Positions 33,170 through 43,989 of a DNA stretch of 64,000 bases are shown here, in pieces (the stretch's first letter is position 1; every line of letters starts with the position of its first letter). The translations under genes and the position numbers were made by a program. Below the pieces are notes generated by a model, which made no database searches, had not been told where the DNA came from, and was given only the letters and a program-made list of their open reading frames with translations. Source of the DNA: Euptelea pleiosperma (Eukaryota > Streptophyta > Magnoliopsida > Ranunculales > Eupteleaceae); contig CM068545.1 of the NCBI GenBank assembly GCA_035048495.1, forward strand, positions 35,044,225 to 35,108,224, in the 5' to 3' direction.

Positions 33170-34328
33170 GCTATTCCAAGGAATGTTGTGAATGCAATAA
33201 GAGAAAAACTATCGGAAACAGTTAATCTTAAGGATTCAAGTGGTAACATTTGGAGTGTAGGATTAAGAGACAGTGGGGATGACTTATCGTTTGACCAGGG
33301 CTGGAAGCAATTTGTAAGAGATCATTCTTTGGAAAAGAATGATATATTGATCTTCCGATATGATGATGGTGGGGATTCATGTTTCCATGTTTTAATGTAT
33401 GATCAAAATGGATGTGAGAAGGAAGGTTCAGATACTACTGGAGAGAGTGAGAGTTCTGTGGAGATTTTGGATTCCCCTCCACCTCGGGGACGTAATTTGT
33501 CAAAGAAGAACAAGAAGAAGGATAGAAAGAATGACACTAATGATGATCACCCAGAGACATCGCAGCGACGACAATCTTCTCGTCTGGCAGAATTAAGAAA
33601 CCGCGAACATCCTTGTCCTCTAGTAGAACCAAAGATCAAAGCAGAACCTGGTTATTTTCTTTCTTACCCTTTGATTGCTATACTGTGTAGTGTTTTTTTT
33701 TTTTCTGATTGTTTGAATTGATAAACGATTCAAGTACAGTTGAAGGCCATATCGACACAGGACTATCATATTCTCTGTATTACGTATCGAAAAGAAGACC
33801 TGTAACTGATGTAGAGAGGCGTAATTGCAAACTTACAGCCTATGGAGTTGTATCGACCAAAATTAATTTCATTGCAGTAATGAAGCCTTCCCATGTCTGC
33901 AGGAAATTCTTCTTGGTAAGTATATATTCATCATTCAGTTGTTGATGAATTACATCGATCTTGTAATTATAAACAATTTGTGTTTTTGTCTTGCTGTGCA
34001 GACAATTCCCAGCAAAGTTGTGAGGGAATATATGTCCTGCAAAACCAAAGCTGTCATCCTCCGTGTTCCTCAGAGTTCGAAGACATGGATTACCAGCTTC
34101 CACTATAGAGCGTATTCTGCTGGAATATATGGGGAATGGGCAGATTTCGTAATGGATAACAACTTGGAAGAAGGGGATGTCTGCTTGTTTGAGTTGTGTG
34201 GAGAAGGACAAAGGAGCAGCAATTCCATCACCATGGATGTTTCTATATTCCGAGTGGTCGAAGAAGTCGTCCCTTTGACCAGGGTTAAACTACCTCATCC
34301 TGTCCGTGAAGAGATGTATTGGTCTTGA
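33164..34328 (+). pseudogene. B3-domain (REM-like) gene copy lacking exon 1
   Basis: The exons by alignment to the 42-kb copy are 33170-33650, 33740-33915 and 34002-34328. The first B3 domain begins at AIPRNVVNAIREKLSE (its first strands, in exon 1, are missing) and is followed by a lysine-rich linker. The second B3 domain contains CRKFFL, TWITSFHYRAYSAGIYGEWA and LEEGDVCLFELCG. The expected exon 3 acceptor CAG|AT is changed to CAAGT; the AG 5 bp further on (33738-33739) restores frame with loss of two codons. An in-frame ATG at 33164, within the old acceptor, could start an N-terminally shortened protein. The last codons differ: the gene joins to distal 3' sequence at about 34312. It could be a pseudogene or a truncated expressed paralogue. 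Confidence 0.65.
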
Positions 34329-34365
34329 ACACAGATTGTTATGTAGGGCCCGATGTACCGCCCCC

Positions 34366-34405
34366 AGTCCATTACACCGTTTTAACGGCCTCTTTTAAAC
34401 CTTGC
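34366..34405. repeat. End fragment of an AACGG-type MITE
   Basis: It reads like the right end of the family (CGTTTTAACGGCCTCTTTTA then AACCTTG) with the rest missing. It lies directly downstream of the B3 copy at 33.2-34.3 kb. Confidence 0.5.
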
Positions 34406-34460
34406 ATTAAAGTACTTAATCAAATGATCTTAATGGGTCTTTATTAATCAGAGAAGTCAA

Positions 34461-34462
<2 letters not shown>

Positions 34463-34505
<43 letters not shown>
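34463..34505. repeat. (CT)n microsatellite
   Basis: About 43 bp of uninterrupted CT dinucleotides. Similar runs occur at 40530-40554 and 42121-42154 (intron 1 of the intact B3 gene). Confidence 0.95.
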
Positions 34506-34506
<1 letters not shown>

Positions 34507-34764
34507 ACAACATAAGAGGGTCGAGTTGCAGGTTCCAGAGGAGGATTCTGGTTTTAGCTGGGCGTGTTTGGCACGCATTTGCCCGTGCAAAACATTTAAT
34601 CGAGCCTACTAATTTGCCCGCCGCGGTGGGAAAATATTTGATCTCACACACACCTCTCTAGCAACGTAAGAGGGTTGAGTTGCAGGTTCTAGAGGACGAT
34701 TCTGGTTTTGAATCAAGTGAGATAAATTTTGTGCACAAATCTCGGGCAGAGGAAGATTCCTTGG

Positions 34765-34960
34765 CAAGTGAAATTGCAATGGGAGAACGTGATCAAAAAC
34801 ACCACTCACTGTTTCATTACCTCAACCTGGAGGGAAACTAATTTTTCAGCTGATATACTTGCTAATCGTGGTGCTAATGTAGACGAAGGAATCTCTGTTT
34901 CGTTTGTAGAGCGACCTCCTTTACTCTATATAAAATGGAGGATCATCATGCCTTATACTA
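34765..34960 (+). pseudogene. LINE-type RNase H fragment
   Basis: The frame contains THCFITSTWRETNFSADILA followed by NRGANVDEG and, about 15 residues on, FVERPPLL. This resembles the end of the RNase H-like domain of plant non-LTR retrotransposons (typical: FREANFAADSLANLGA). Only about 65 residues remain. The RT part is not present nearby. Confidence 0.6.
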
Positions 34961-35045
34961 CAGGTTTTCGTAATTCTTTTTGTCTCCCCTTTGAGTCGAT
35001 GTCTCGGGACCACAGGGTGCAGCCAACCTAATTGGGATATGTTGT

Positions 35046-35345
35046 AGGGCTGGCAATGGATCGGGTTCGAGTCGGATTGGTACTGATTTGGTACCGATCC
35101 GATAAGAAATCCAATCGATCCGGACCCGATTAGATCAATAAAATTCAAGTCCGGAACTGATCCGATATGATTAGATCGGTTCTCGGTCTGATCCGATCTA
35201 ATATGTATATGCATATTCCCATTATAAATATGTTTAAATAATATATATTTAAATATATTTATGTAATTAAATATATATCTATGTAATGTATATTATATAT
35301 AGTATAGATATTGGGTCTATATCGGATCGGAACAAGGTCGATGGG
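35046..35345. repeat. GGATCGG-rich dispersed repeat with AT-rich insert
   Basis: It begins 'ggctggcaatggatcgggtt' and includes 'ggtaccgatccgataagaaat', matching 4228-4413. An ATATTTAAATATATTTATG-type tract (35210-35310) divides it. The end 'tgggtctatatcggatcgga' again matches the 4.2-kb copy. Confidence 0.6.
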
Positions 35346-36165
35346 GTACTAAAAATGAGAGACTTTGATGAATCAGAAAAGCACCACACTTGGGTGAGCC
35401 CATGATTATGTTAACACCACCACCAATTGAAAAGGACTAAGGATGACCTGCAACTTGAAAATGGAACCAATCGAGATGATCCATCGATCAATTTGCCTAA
35501 TTATATTATCTATTAGACAATCCAATAAATTTTTTGACCCAGCCAAATTTCCAACCAGTCGATCATTGGCCATAAGCACATGGTTTTGGGCCCACTGACC
35601 GCATGGATGTTTAGCCCTCCCCTTCGTACACACATACCAAAAATAAGCTTTTTATTGATTTTTAGCCATTGATTTTAGTACTTAAAAAATGGTTAAATCC
35701 AATGGCTAGAATCACGCTTTATCAAGTACTATAATCTAATGGACAGGGATTACCAATCAGGGTGATTTTTGGTGTGTATATCCAATTGAGCTGATCTTGC
35801 TCAAAAAAATCTTCTGGACGGGGCCCTTAATAATACGCGTATTATTCATACTTTTTTAAGAAACTTTTAATACAGCAGTATAAAATAAAAAATCAGTAAA
35901 AATCATGAATTTTAATATTAAACGAATAAAACACGTATTATTCACATTTAATACACAAATTTTACGTTTTAAAAACGTATTAAACAGCCTTATAAAATGA
36001 AAAAATCGGTAAAATCAGGCTTTTTAAGGCTAAATGAATATAACACTTCAACAAAGACCGAATTTTTATATCCTAAAATCTGAAGACCGAATTTTTGTAT
36101 CCTAAAATCGAATTAAACTCGAACCTTTCTCTGTTCCTACCTGCTATGATAGTGTTGTTGGAAAT
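35346..36165. repeat. MITE-B copy and TATTATTC-rich repeat
   Basis: 35590-35790 shows MITE-B words (GACCGCATGGATGTTTAGCC, TAGAATCACGCTTTA, ACCAATCAGGGTGATTTTTG). 35830-36050 is built from ACGTATTATTCA and AAAACGTATTAAACAG in both orientations, another self-complementary low-complexity repeat. No gene was seen. Confidence 0.55.
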
Positions 36166-36169
36166 GGCC

Positions 36170-36675
36170 TGGTTTGGCTCCGCCTGTTGACCCGGAAAAA
36201 TTAAGTTTTAGTTTTTACCGAATTAGGTAAAGCCCGTATGAGCTGTCCTGTTTACCACCTGTTAATTTGAACTGGTGAACCGGATAGTCCATTGGGTCAA
36301 TGGCTGGTCCGGGTTTTAAAAAATTACCCAGAACCAGAACCGCTATTGCCTGTTCTTATCGGTTTTGGTTCTCAAAATGATGGATCAGGAACTGGAATTG
36401 TATTTCATTCCGGTATGTTTCAGTTCTGGTTCCAGGTACATTGGTTCCAATCTTGACAATATTACAATTTTAATGCTATATTTATATCTCGGTTCTGGTT
36501 CTTATCGGTTTGTCGATTTCAGATCCAAATCTAATTAGCAACTATTATTTTCGTTTCAGATCCGGTTCTAGTTATTTTTTAGTCGGTTCCCAAAATATGT
36601 GGAACTGGAACTGGTGTTTTTAGCTCCGGTTCTGATTCGGTTTCGGTTAAATGGGTAAAATTGACACCCCTGCTG
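36170..36675. repeat. GGTTCTGGTTC-rich dispersed repeat
   Basis: A dense run of GGTTCYGGTTC, AACCGG and AACTGGAAC words ends 'gggtaaaattgacacccct'. The word structure resembles the AACGG and GAAATTTCGG repeats here: short motifs repeated in both orientations. The left limit is uncertain. Confidence 0.5.
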
Positions 36676-38383
36676 CCCAGTACTCACCAATGCGGCCTAT
36701 AAATACCAAGTGTTATTTTTTAATTAGTTGAGAACGTCACCAGTGTCGAGTGTGCTTGAGCAAAATAACTAGACACGTGCCTCATGAACAGTGAGTTAGG
36801 ATCTATCACTGGATGGCCCCCACCTAATTGATTTCCTACGCCAAAACTCAACATCATCGGATGATTTTCAACCATGCAAATACGAGAATAGACTAAAATT
36901 TAATTATTGAGATCGATCTGGATCATATTGATTTTTTATTACCTTGAAGATCTATAGATAGGTAGGACCCACTAAATATTGGATTCCAATCCTCTCCACT
37001 GTATCCACATGATCATCTGCGCAGTAGGGAGGATTTTCTTAAGCTGGCTTTGATGGCTCAGACAGACCTTTACCTGTGTTGCATGGACTCTTCAAACTAC
37101 AAGGCGAGTCGCGTGTCCCTACGCGTGGGCACGAATCGACTCGTCTAAGATTCTTCTTTTGTTTTTCCTGAAATTTCTAAAAGAAAATAAACATGGGTGT
37201 CCCCCATATAATATATATATAAAACGGCCGTTATAACAGATTCAGACTATGGGCGTTACTTTATGTTTTAAAGCCTAGAAAATAATGGATGTTTTTTTTT
37301 TTAAATAACAACCGTTAATTATAACTAAAATAATGACCGTCATTTTTTGAAAAAAAATGCTTAATAAAAGTCCGTTATTTCCGGCATACATTTTATTGAA
37401 AATTTAAATTTCAAAATTTGAATTTTGGCCCCCTTATTTTCTGTTATTTCCATTTTTGCCCGTGCGTTACGATCCGTTATAAAGGCCGTTAAACGGTAAC
37501 GCCCCAGTTCCTCTTTTAAACCTTTAAATAGTAAACACTCTCTCTGTCTATCTCTATGTCTATCTCTATCTCTATCTCTTGCTCTAGCTCTCTAGCTCTC
37601 TAGCTCTCTAGCTGTGTGTTAATGGCTAAAGCAGGTTACTTTCAAAAGCCCAGCAAAGACATGCGTCCAAAACAGACGGGAGAGAAGTGGACGTAAAACC
37701 ATATAGGACCACCGGATCAGTTCCCATTTTTGGCAAAGTACCCATGTCGTTGTCCTACTTTCTCTTCAGTTAAGATAAGAAAGATATAATGTATATCACT
37801 TTTGACAAAAAAAAAAAACGAAGAATAAACCCACCTGGACCTGGGTCATCTTCTTCACTGCCGGTTGAACCAGGGGGACAAGTGAGCCAGTCACTCCACC
37901 AATATTAATTCGATGATCAGGTTGATTTTCAGAAGAATATGTTAGTGTTAGATAATTATAATAATGGATTTATGTAATTATGACAGAATTCCACTCTAAT
38001 TCTTACGTTCCATTTGAAGAAGAAAATGTTATATTTCATATTAACGAACGATAAGATCGACCCAGAAAGAAACGGCCGTTATTTCCGTTATTTTTCAGTT
38101 ATTTTTTTTATTTTTGAAAATTTGAAATTCAAAATTTTATAAGCGCCATTTTTTCTGTTTTTTTGTTATTTTCCTGTTATTTTCAATTTTTGCCCCTGAG
38201 CGTTACAGTTCGTTATAGCTGCCGTTAAAACGGAAAAAACGGTAATGCCCACCAGTCCGTCGTACCGTTATAACGGTCCCTTTCAAACCTTGGTTTGTTC
38301 ATTAACTTAATTAAAAATAATTTTAGGGTTTCTATCAAAACTCAACTAGAGTTTAGGGTTTGAAGGAAGTTGGTAATAGAGAT
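36676..38383. repeat. Repeat-rich block with partial AACGG-type MITEs
   Basis: Partial family members lie at about 37222-37530 and 38066-38292 (the latter ends CTTTCAAACCTTG). 37560-37620 is a TCTCTAGC/TATCTC microsatellite. 37610-37770 is the third copy of the 'agacatgcgtccaaaacaga' unit. 37005-37060 shares 'gatcatctg.gcag' and 'ttcttaagctggc' with 39260-39310. No gene was identified. Confidence 0.55.
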
Positions 38384-38801
38384 CAAGGTTTAAAGGAGGC
38401 CGTTTTAACGGTTAAACGGACTGGGGGCGTCACCGTTTAAACGGCCGTTAAAACGGATTGAAACGGCTAGGGGAAAAACTGGAAAAAAATGGGAAAAACG
38501 GAATTTAACAGGTTTTAACGATTTTAACGGAAAAAAACTGAAAAAATGGCGCTGAAATTCAAATTTTGAAAATTGAAAATTAAAAAAAAAAAAAAAAGCA
38601 GAATTTAACGGAAATTAAACAGATTTTAACGGAATTAAACGGATTTAACGGCTGTTTTTTTTCACAAAATTTTCAGAATTAAACGGCTGTTTAAACGATT
38701 TTAACGGCTGTTTTTTTCAAAACGGATAAAATGTGTTTAAAGGGTTTTAACGGAAACGGGCTTGGAGCGTTACCGTTTAAACGGCCGTTTTTAAAACCAT
38801 G
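38384..38801. repeat. hAT-like MITE with AACGGCCGTT core, 418 bp
   Basis: It starts CAAGGTTTAAAGGAGGCCGT and ends TTTTTAAAACCATG. It is flanked by ATAGAGAT (38376-38383) and GTAGAGAT (38802-38809), 7 of 8 matching. It is closely related to 30581-30997 along its whole length. Confidence 0.85.
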
Positions 38802-39519
38802 GTAGAGATAAAACGATTATTTATTGAGTATTAAAGTCCTTATAAGGAATAATGGTTTATGACTAACCCATCACCCTAACACTTGAAGTAGTAATAATTC
38901 TAGTCATTTTCAAGATATGATGATTTCATGCTTTGTAGCACCATGAACCTCCATGGAACAACTCATTTGGACTGTACATGTGGCCCTACCTCTACCTGTA
39001 AACCCTCTCTACCCCTTTACCTTGAAAGGTAGTAGAAAGATAACCTCTCCTCTACCTCTCTACATATATCCTTTACACAGGCACTGTGGCAAGCGAATGC
39101 AACTCACTTAATTTGCATTGAAGTGCAAAATGCATCCTAGTGCAGCGAACCAAACAGGGACAGGTAAAACCCAATTTCTTCATCCATATATATTAAGCTT
39201 GCTCATTGAGCAGGCCACCTACATCATGCCAGACACGTGTGACCTTAGTGCATACGCCACGTGATCATCTGAGCAGTCGTGAGGATTTCCTTAAGCTGGC
39301 CTTGATGACCTAGGATTTTTTATATTCGCAATATTATGATCCTTTCATAGGTGCATTAACAGGCGCATGATACATGTCACGTTGTTAAAATGTTAGTCAA
39401 ATGATGGTTAAACATTAAACTTGGTCAAGGGGGTTAATCCTAAAGTTTAAAAGTATAAGGAGGTATTACTAATTACTTTAAATTTTCAGGGGTGTCTTAC
39501 TAAAATATCTTTAATTTTA
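38802..39519. other. No gene recognised
   Basis: AT-rich intergenic sequence. 39400-39500 has 'ggtcaagggggttaatcc' and 'aggggtgtcttactaaa' phrases like those at 18520-18600, which suggests another dispersed repeat. Confidence 0.4.
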
Positions 39520-40403
39520 GGGAATTTTTGACATACCCCCCATGTTATCTTTGAAATTTGACATACCCCCACACTTTGAAAAAGCTGACATACCCCCCCT
39601 ATGACATGGTCCAAGGTCAGTTGACCAATGTTGACCAGCATATTTTACATTAAAATACAAAAATACCCTTGTCTTCAACCTTGGAACAAGGGTTTGGACC
39701 AAAACCAAACCCCCAAATCAAATGGCTGTGGTGTATGGCAAGCCAAATCAAATGACCAGTCTCATGCCGGTCATCCACCACTCCGACAACAATTAAAAAA
39801 AACCATTGAATTGTCCGACCATAGACTCAAGTTTGTATTTTCCATCCAATTTTAGTTTGAAAATGGATGATCTCCTCCTAACTATTATTGTTCAAAAATA
39901 TCCAATCAATATATTTGGAGTGGGAATCCCCAATGCTAGTTGAGATACCAAGAAAAGATTCAGAGCTTAATATTTGTATTACAATGCCACTTTAGCCCTA
40001 GAAGTTGTTGTTTTTTTATTTTTTCTAAGTTGGTGTTCCTAAAAAAAAAAAAAAGTAAAAATCCGAATACCAATGGTTTTTTAATTTTCTCCGGAGTGGT
40101 GGATGACCGACATGAGACTCTGGTGGGTTGGTCTCTGGTGATGGACAACTAACCCATTTGTATCTTTTGGCTTGCCGTCTACCACATCCATTTGATTTGG
40201 GGGTTTGGTTTTGATCCAAACCCTTGTTCTATGGTTGAAGACAAGGGTATTTCTGTCTTTTAATGTAAAATATTTTGGTCAATTCGGGTCAACATTGGTC
40301 AACTGACTTTGGACCAAGTCATAGGGGGTATGTCAGCTTTTTCAAAGGGTGGGGGGTATGTCAAATTTCAAAGATAACATGGGGGGGTATGTCAAAAATT
40401 CCC
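39520..40403. mobile_element. Mutator-like (MULE-type) non-autonomous element, 9-bp TSD
   Basis: The perfect 9-bp duplication TTAATTTTA (39511-39519 and 40404-40412) flanks an 884-bp element. Its ends are GGGAATTTTTGACATACCCC and the complement. The inverted arms are about 280 bp long and include 'tttgacatacccccac', 'tggtccaaggtcagttgacca' and 'caaatcaaatgg'. Long TIRs with a 9-bp TSD are the Mutator signature. No transposase frame is present. Confidence 0.85.
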
Positions 40404-41982
40404 TTAATTTTAATGAAGCAGAAATTTAGCAAGGCAGCAGGTAAACGTCGTAATACATGAACCCTTTACGTCCTCCTCTCTTCTGCTAAAACATACTCTT
40501 TTTGGAGTTTGAACAACTTTTAATATCAACTCTCTCTCTCTCTCTCTCTCTCTCTTGTTGCAGGTCATAAGCAGAAGGAGAGGAGGAGAAAACTTTGATT
40601 TTCTCGTTTAGAAGAAGAAGAAGAGGAGGCGAATAGGGTGTTTGGCTCTTGAGGTTTGGTTTGTTTCAAAGTATTTTTGTTTGGTAACGGTATTCTCTTA
40701 TTTCTTTCATAGCTTAAGTGATTTTTATATATTTTCATGAAAGAAACTGAAAGAAAGAGGAAAAACAAGATTTAGGGGAAGAAAAAGAAAAGAAAACTCT
40801 CTCATTAGTAGGAAATGGGTGTAGTAGTAAGTGAGTTAGGGTCAGGTTGGCAGATAATAGTTTTTCTTATGAACATTTTTCTTATGAACATTAACAAAGA
40901 AACTGGTAAATCTTTATAAAATCTTTCCATCATTTAGTAATATTTTTATAAAGTTAATCTAGTCCCTGTCCATGTAAGGTAGCAGATCAACCAACAAAAT
41001 CTTCTCTTTAATAAGGAGCTTATGGGTCATTTTCTTCCTTCTGCTTCTACAACTCATCTCTTTAATGAAGCATCAGTTCATCTAATACCCATTCTCAAGG
41101 ACTTCAAGCTGTTTTAGTTCTTCTTTTAGCTGTAGTGGGGTAGGTGGATGCTCTGGATATATATATCCTAAGAACTTGTAATTTGAAAACTAGATTTCAT
41201 AACACTTACAAATGTTTGAGTGAGTGCAAATTAATTAAGATAAAAAAAGGCAAATTCTGCTGGTACATGCGCATCAAGCTTCTAAAATCATGATTGAATA
41301 TCAGAAAGACGACCATGATGGCATGATTCTGTTTTAGTTCATTGCAAATTCTCTATGTACATGGTCATGTGCTACCATTACCAAATGATCAGAAAAGAAC
41401 ACTTGTGCATCTGTTATTTCGAATCAGAAATTCTCAATTTCAGAAGTAAAGAAGCATTTTCAATGATTAATAAAGGCTTTTTTCAAATATTATCAGATTC
41501 CCATTATTATTTGCAGGCAGGGTATGCTTTGTAGTCTTCTCTTCAAATCCAACAATAGGAAGGAAGCATGGTATTAAAATTAGCTGAACATCTTGCGAAT
41601 TTTGTCAAATTTTATCAATTGTTTTACTTGTCGAAGTGAAGTTTACATGTAATATTTCAGCGATTCTTACGCTTTAGGACCAAAACTTTTAAATAGTGAG
41701 AAGTATTTTTACCTTTCCTTGCTTTTGAGAGTTTCTTGGGTAAAAAAAAACTCTTACTCCATTAAGAATTTGTAAGTCAAAAACAACTTGTAGGGGTTGA
41801 AATAAAAAAAATCAATGCTCATTGGGTTGCATATTTTCAAGTTTTTTTTCTCAGTAAAACTATTTTTCCTATAATTTCAAGTTTCTTCCATAATTTTACC
41901 CACATATTACATTTATATTTCCTTCTACAATTCCATTCTCATGCTTTATTTATTTTAATATTTGGATATTTTTCATGGTTTG
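40404..41982. other. Upstream region of the intact B3 gene
   Basis: 40530-40554 is (CT)n followed by TTGTTGCAG. 41015-41215 is a compact copy of pieces also at 16805-16880 ('aaggagcttatg.gtcattttcttccttctgcttctac') and at 19075-19290. The segment from 41220 to the ATG is AT-rich and should hold the promoter. No clear TATA box or cis-element stands out. Confidence 0.5.
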
Positions 41983-42114
41983 ATGGAGGTAGGAATGGGA
42001 GAAACGTGTGAGGAGTGCAGAGAGTGGAAGAAGCACTTATTCTGGACTTACTTTAATCCCACTAAGGTTCATATTTTTCCAAAGGTTTTGCTTCACGATT
42101 TTCATCTACGACTT

Positions 42115-42157
<43 letters not shown>

Positions 42158-43984
42158 GTGGAAATCACCTACTGAAAGTTGCTCAAATCCAACAGTCCAT
42201 AAATCACTAATCTTCCCAGTCCCAGCCACTGATCATTTCATAAGATCAACTCTTATGTGGGCCTTAGCCCAATAATCACATCGACTGGGGGTTTGAGCTC
42301 CATATATTTAATGATTAATCAACCCAATGTTAATGGTCTACAGTAGCGTTCTGGTGGGCCATCTGTAGTTTAAGGGGGGGAAATCTAGTCTGTGGGGCCA
42401 TGAAAAATCACCACATTCACACTTCAGGCCCACAGACCCATGAAATTGGCCCATCACTTGATGGACCTACACAATAAAATCAGCCTGATTGGTAATCTAT
42501 AGCCGTTGGATTCAAGCCTTTTTTATATGGTGATCGATTTCTAGCTCTTTGATTTGAGCATATTTTTGGTACTCATATCAAATGGCTAGAGATCTCCAAT
42601 CAGGCTAATTTTTATTGTGTACGTCAATCAAGGTATGGTCCAATCATTCATGGATAAGTGGGCCCAAAAGAGTACCCTTTGTGCCAGTCAGCCCCATAGT
42701 CATGGAGGATGATGAATCTCAGATCATATTTCATATATGTTCTCTCCCCTCACAAAACATTCTGAAATTAACTGTTTCTTGCATTACAATGCAGGCTATT
42801 CCAAGGAATGTTGTGAATGCAATAAGAGAAAAACTATCGGAAACAGTTGATCTTAAGGATTCAAGTGGTAACATTTGGAGTGTAGGATTAAGAGAAAGTG
42901 GGGATGACTTGTTCTTTGAACAGGGTTGGAAGGAATTCGTTAGAGACCATTCTTTGGAAAAGCATGATATGGTGATCTTCAGATATGATGATGGTGGGGA
43001 TTCATATTTCCATGTTTTAGTGTACGATCAAAATGGTTGTGAGAAGGAAGGTTCAGATAGTACTGGAGAGAGTGAGACTTCTGTGGAGATTTTGGATTCC
43101 CCTCCTATTACTTCACATTTAACTCAGTCGCAGCGGGGACGTAATTTGTCCAAGAAGAAGAAGAAGAAGAAGAAGAAGGATAGAAAGGGTGACACTAATG
43201 ATAATGATCACCCAGAGACGTCGCAGCAACGGCAATCTTCTCGTCTAACAGAATTAAGAAGCCGCAAACATCCTTCTCCTCTAGTAGAACCAAAGATCAA
43301 AGCAGAACCTGGTTGTTTTCTTTCTTACATACCCTTTGATTGCTATACTTTTTTTTTTCTGATTGTTTGAATTGATAAATGATTCAGATACAGTTGAAGG
43401 CCATATCGACACAGGACTATCATATTCTCTGTATTACGTATCGAAAAGACGACCTGTAACTGATGTAGAGAGGCGTAATTGCAAACTTTCAGCCTGTGGA
43501 GTTGTATCAACCAAAATTAATTTTATTGCAGTTATGCAGCCTTCCCATGTCTGCAGGAAATTCTTCTTGGTAAGTATATCTTCATCATTCAGTTGTTGAT
43601 GAATTACATCTTGTAATGATAAACAAATTGTGTTTTTGTCTTGCTGTGCAGACAATTCCCCAGGAAGTTGTGAGAGAAACTATGTCCTGGAAAACCAAAG
43701 CTGTCATCCTCCGTGTTCCGCCGAGTTCGAAGACATGGATTACCGGTTTCCACTATAGAGCGTATTCTGCTGGGATATATGGGAAATGGGCAGATTTCGT
43801 AATGGATAACAACTTGGAAGAAGGGGATGTCTGCTTGTTTGAGTTGTGTGGAGAAGGACAAAGGAGCAGCAATTCCATCACCATGGATGTTTCTATATTT
43901 CGGGTGGTCGAAGAAGTCGTCCCCTTGACCAGGGTTAAATTACCTCCTGTCCATGAGGTGAAGAAGCCCATGAAGTTAGGATAA
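41983..43984 (+). CDS. B3-domain protein, REM16-like, two B3 domains, 387 aa
   Basis: This is a plant-specific DNA-binding protein, presumably nuclear. The exons are 41983-42114, 42795-43311, 43388-43569 and 43652-43984; the introns are GT-AG and the frame is open. Residues 1-44 carry the family opening CEECREWKKHLFWTYF. B3-1 spans about 18-126 (AIPRNVVNAIREKLSE, IWSVGLRE, FVRDHSLEKHDMVIFRYDDG). A charged linker with nine lysines (164-172) is a likely nuclear-localisation signal. B3-2 spans about 262-370 (CRKFFL, TWITGFHYRAYSAGIYGKWA, LEEGDVCLFELCG). The stop at 43984 gives a complete protein. A GTGAAG donor at 43958 could instead join to an exon at 45107 (GCAG acceptor), giving an alternative C-terminus; this is unresolved. 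Intron 1 holds (CT)n and MITE-B-like sequence. It is the only copy in the cluster with all exons. No direct target can be inferred. Confidence 0.85.
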
Positions 43985-43989
43985 ACTCA

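Noticed and set aside
33399..33596. Second open frame overlapping B3 exon 2
   Set aside because: It is an out-of-frame shadow of the lysine-rich linker; the B3 frame has the domain motifs.
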